A stretch of 64,000 nucleotides of DNA from Mesorhizobium sp. L2C084A000 (GTDB lineage Bacteria; Pseudomonadota; Alphaproteobacteria; Rhizobiales; Rhizobiaceae). Position numbers and translations under genes: made by a program. The notes under the pieces were generated by a model. That model made no database searches. It was not told the DNA's origin and saw nothing but the letters and a program-made list of their open reading frames with translations. Numbering within the stretch: the stretch's first letter is position 1; each line of letters begins with the position of its first letter. Positions 62,478-64,000 of the stretch are shown one piece after another. The stretch lies in assembly GCF_000502875.1 (NCBI RefSeq), contig NZ_AYWX01000002.1, forward strand, positions 31,510 to 95,509, written 5' to 3'.

Positions 62478-63722
62478 TCAGGCTTCCGCGCGAGCCGATT
62501 TCTGGCCGGTAATGTACGCGTCGACCTCGTCCGGATCGAAGATCTGGCCGTCGAAGAAACCGTCCGGACCGAGCACAAGGCCGGCGCCTGTCGCGCCGAC
62601 CGCGGTTGCAACTTGGAGCGCGCCCTCGACCTTCGAATTGGCGCCGGGAAGTGCGATGCCGAGCGGCTTCAGCGCCGAACGATAGAGATCGGGACGATAG
62701 CAATCCCGCGCGATGGCGAGGTTTTCAGGCGTATGCGCCACATGCCCCCAACGCACCATCTGCGTGTAGAACCACAGCGCATGGCTCTTCCACGGAAAGT
62801 TCGCCGCCTTGTCGAAGGGGAGGAAGAAGTCGTCGATGCTCCGCTCCGCGCCGCCGCCCAGTCGGAGATGGCCGGTCAGGATCGGCATCTGCACGGCCGG
62901 CGGCAGGCCGAGAAAGCCGGCCTGCGCCATGACGGCAGCCAATTCGCCATGGTTGGCCGGATCCTGGCACCAGCGTGCCGAGTGATGCAGCGCGCGCAGC
63001 AGCGCCGCCAAGGCCTCGGGGTTTTCGTCTGCCCAGGCCTTGCGCACGCCGATCACCTTCTCCGGGCTGTTACGCCATATCCGCGCCTTGACGGTGACGA
63101 TATGCCCGGTGCCGGCGGCAACCGCAGCACTGTTCCAGGGTTCGCCTACGCAGTAGCCGTCGATGCGGCCGGCGGCCAGTGCATCGGCCATGAAGGGCGG
63201 CGGCACGATGACGATCTCGATTTCGCGCGTCGGATCGATGCCGCAGGCGGCGAGCCAATAGCGCAATTCGTAATTGTGCCCGGAATGCGGATGCACCACG
63301 GCGAAGCGCAGCGGGTCGCCACCGGCCGCAGCGCGCTCGCGAATGAGCGCGCGCAGCGCCGCACCGGCGCGCGCGGGGTCGAGATCGGCTTCGGCGCTGT
63401 GCGCCACCATTCCGGCCCACACAGTGTTGGAGACGGTGACGCAATTGCCTCCGAGTCCGAGCGAGAACGGCACGATGGTTTCCGAAGCGAGCGGCGTCAG
63501 CCCGAGATTGCAGGCGAGCGGCATCGGTCCCAGCATATGCGCCAGATGGAAGTGACCGATGGCGATGCGGTCGCGGATGTTAGCCCAGGACGTCTCGCGG
63601 TGCAGGGTGAGGTCGATGCCTTCTCGTGCGGCAAAGCCAAGCTCACCGGCCGCGACCAGCACGGCGCTGTCGAAAAGCGGCATGAAGCCAGCGGTGATCT
63701 GGTGCGCGGCGTCCATGCTCAT
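62478..63722 (-). CDS. nasS: Nitrate-sensing NrtA-like regulator
   Basis: A 414-residue protein with the NrtA/CmpA fold but no signal peptide, so it stays in the cytoplasm. Shared landmarks are GHNYELRYWLAACGIDPT and DGYCVGEPWNSAAVAAGTGH. In NasS-NasT systems NasS binds NasT and releases it when nitrate or nitrite is present. Its start overlaps the nasT stop as ATGA. The nrtA-type gene next to it is the transport paralogue. Confidence 0.92.
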   Translation of the reverse strand: MSMDAAHQITAGFMPLFDSAVLVAAGELGFAAREGIDLTLHRETSWANIRDRIAIGHFHLAHMLGPMPLACNLGLTPLASETIVPFSLGLGGNCVTVSNTVWAGMVAHSAEADLDPARAGAALRALIRERAAAGGDPLRFAVVHPHSGHNYELRYWLAACGIDPTREIEIVIVPPPFMADALAAGRIDGYCVGEPWNSAAVAAGTGHIVTVKARIWRNSPEKVIGVRKAWADENPEALAALLRALHHSARWCQDPANHGELAAVMAQAGFLGLPPAVQMPILTGHLRLGGGAERSIDDFFLPFDKAANFPWKSHALWFYTQMVRWGHVAHTPENLAIARDCYRPDLYRSALKPLGIALPGANSKVEGALQVATAVGATGAGLVLGPDGFFDGQIFDPDEVDAYITGQKSARAEA

Positions 63723-64000
63723 TCGTCCTCCGCCGGTCCCAGCAACCCGGCGGCAGTCACCAGGCTCTGGGCGATGTCGCCGATCTTGCGGTTCTGGTTC
63801 ATCGCCGTCTTGCGCAGCAGCGTGTAGGCGGCCTCTTCGGAGAGGCCGCGCGACTTCATCAATATGCCCTTGGCACGATCGATCACCTTACGGCTCTCGA
63901 GCTCGCCGCGAACCTCTTCCAGTTCGCGCGCCATGCGCGAAAAAGCGTTGAAGCGGCTGACCGCCATGTCGAGAATGGGTTTGACGCGCTCTTGCCGCAG
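63719..64000 (-). CDS. nasT: ANTAR-domain antiterminator NasT (C-terminal part, cut by window edge)
   Basis: The last 93 codons of a gene that continues beyond the window. The visible part contains the ANTAR RNA-binding domain: SRKVIDRAKGILMKSRGLSE and EEAAYTLLRKTAMNQNRKIG. Reading continues open upstream of the internal ATG at 63967 to the edge (LRQERVKPILD), so that ATG is not the real start. It is expected to bind the leader hairpin at 62257-62276 and prevent termination at 62181-62250. Confidence 0.92.
   Translation of the reverse strand: MRQERVKPILDMAVSRFNAFSRMARELEEVRGELESRKVIDRAKGILMKSRGLSEEAAYTLLRKTAMNQNRKIGDIAQSLVTAAGLLGPAEDE

Overview
The window looks like chromosome of a GC-rich alphaproteobacterium of the Rhizobiales, most like Mesorhizobium. 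This is inferred from the very high density of ABC uptake systems, twin-arginine binding proteins, the rhizobial style of nitrate assimilation cluster, and several rhizobial palindromic repeats. No tRNA, rRNA, phage, transposase or CRISPR array was seen. Both ends are cut inside genes: an ABC ATPase on the left and nasT on the right.

Layout. 1-7.8 kb: a peptide-type ABC importer, a Rieske ferredoxin and an amidohydrolase, divergent from a LysR regulator and an FAD/[2Fe-2S] reductase. 7.9-12.7 kb: two small unknown genes, then a ribose/fructose-type ABC operon with a Gfo/Idh/MocA oxidoreductase. 12.7-16.6 kb: a small secreted protein, a large unusual amidase, a pair of inverted palindromic repeats, an unknown gene and a ThuA-like protein. 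16.6-25.4 kb: two luciferase-like flavin monooxygenases, a complete dipeptide-type ABC importer with a fused double ATPase, and a tandem DUF427 protein. 25.5-28.6 kb: a probable copper-handling group (Met/Cys-rich exported protein, multicopper oxidase, DUF411, cupin).

28.7-38.3 kb: a catabolic regulon made of a taurine/sulfonate-type ABC importer, an APH-fold kinase, a HutC-type GntR regulator, a zinc alcohol dehydrogenase, a HisD-like dehydrogenase with altered zinc ligands, an SDR and a HisC-like aminotransferase. Four intergenic regions carry the same 17-bp operator-like sequence. This is the best candidate for an undescribed system. 38.5-46.4 kb: two SGNH esterases (one very like the acyltransferase MsAcT), a sugar ABC importer and a ROK regulator. 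46.5-52.9 kb: a XRE-cupin regulator, a polyamine-type ABC importer, an FAD amine oxidoreductase that apparently starts at CTG, and a cupin.

52.9-64 kb: an orphan BrnA-like protein, then the nitrate assimilation genes nrtA-nrtB-nrtD-nirB-nirD-nasA, read leftward from a sigma-54 promoter and a leader with an ANTAR-type hairpin and an attenuator, preceded by nasT-nasS. nasA carries an in-frame palindromic repeat that adds about 53 residues. The general picture is a soil bacterium scavenging diverse carbon, nitrogen and sulfur compounds.
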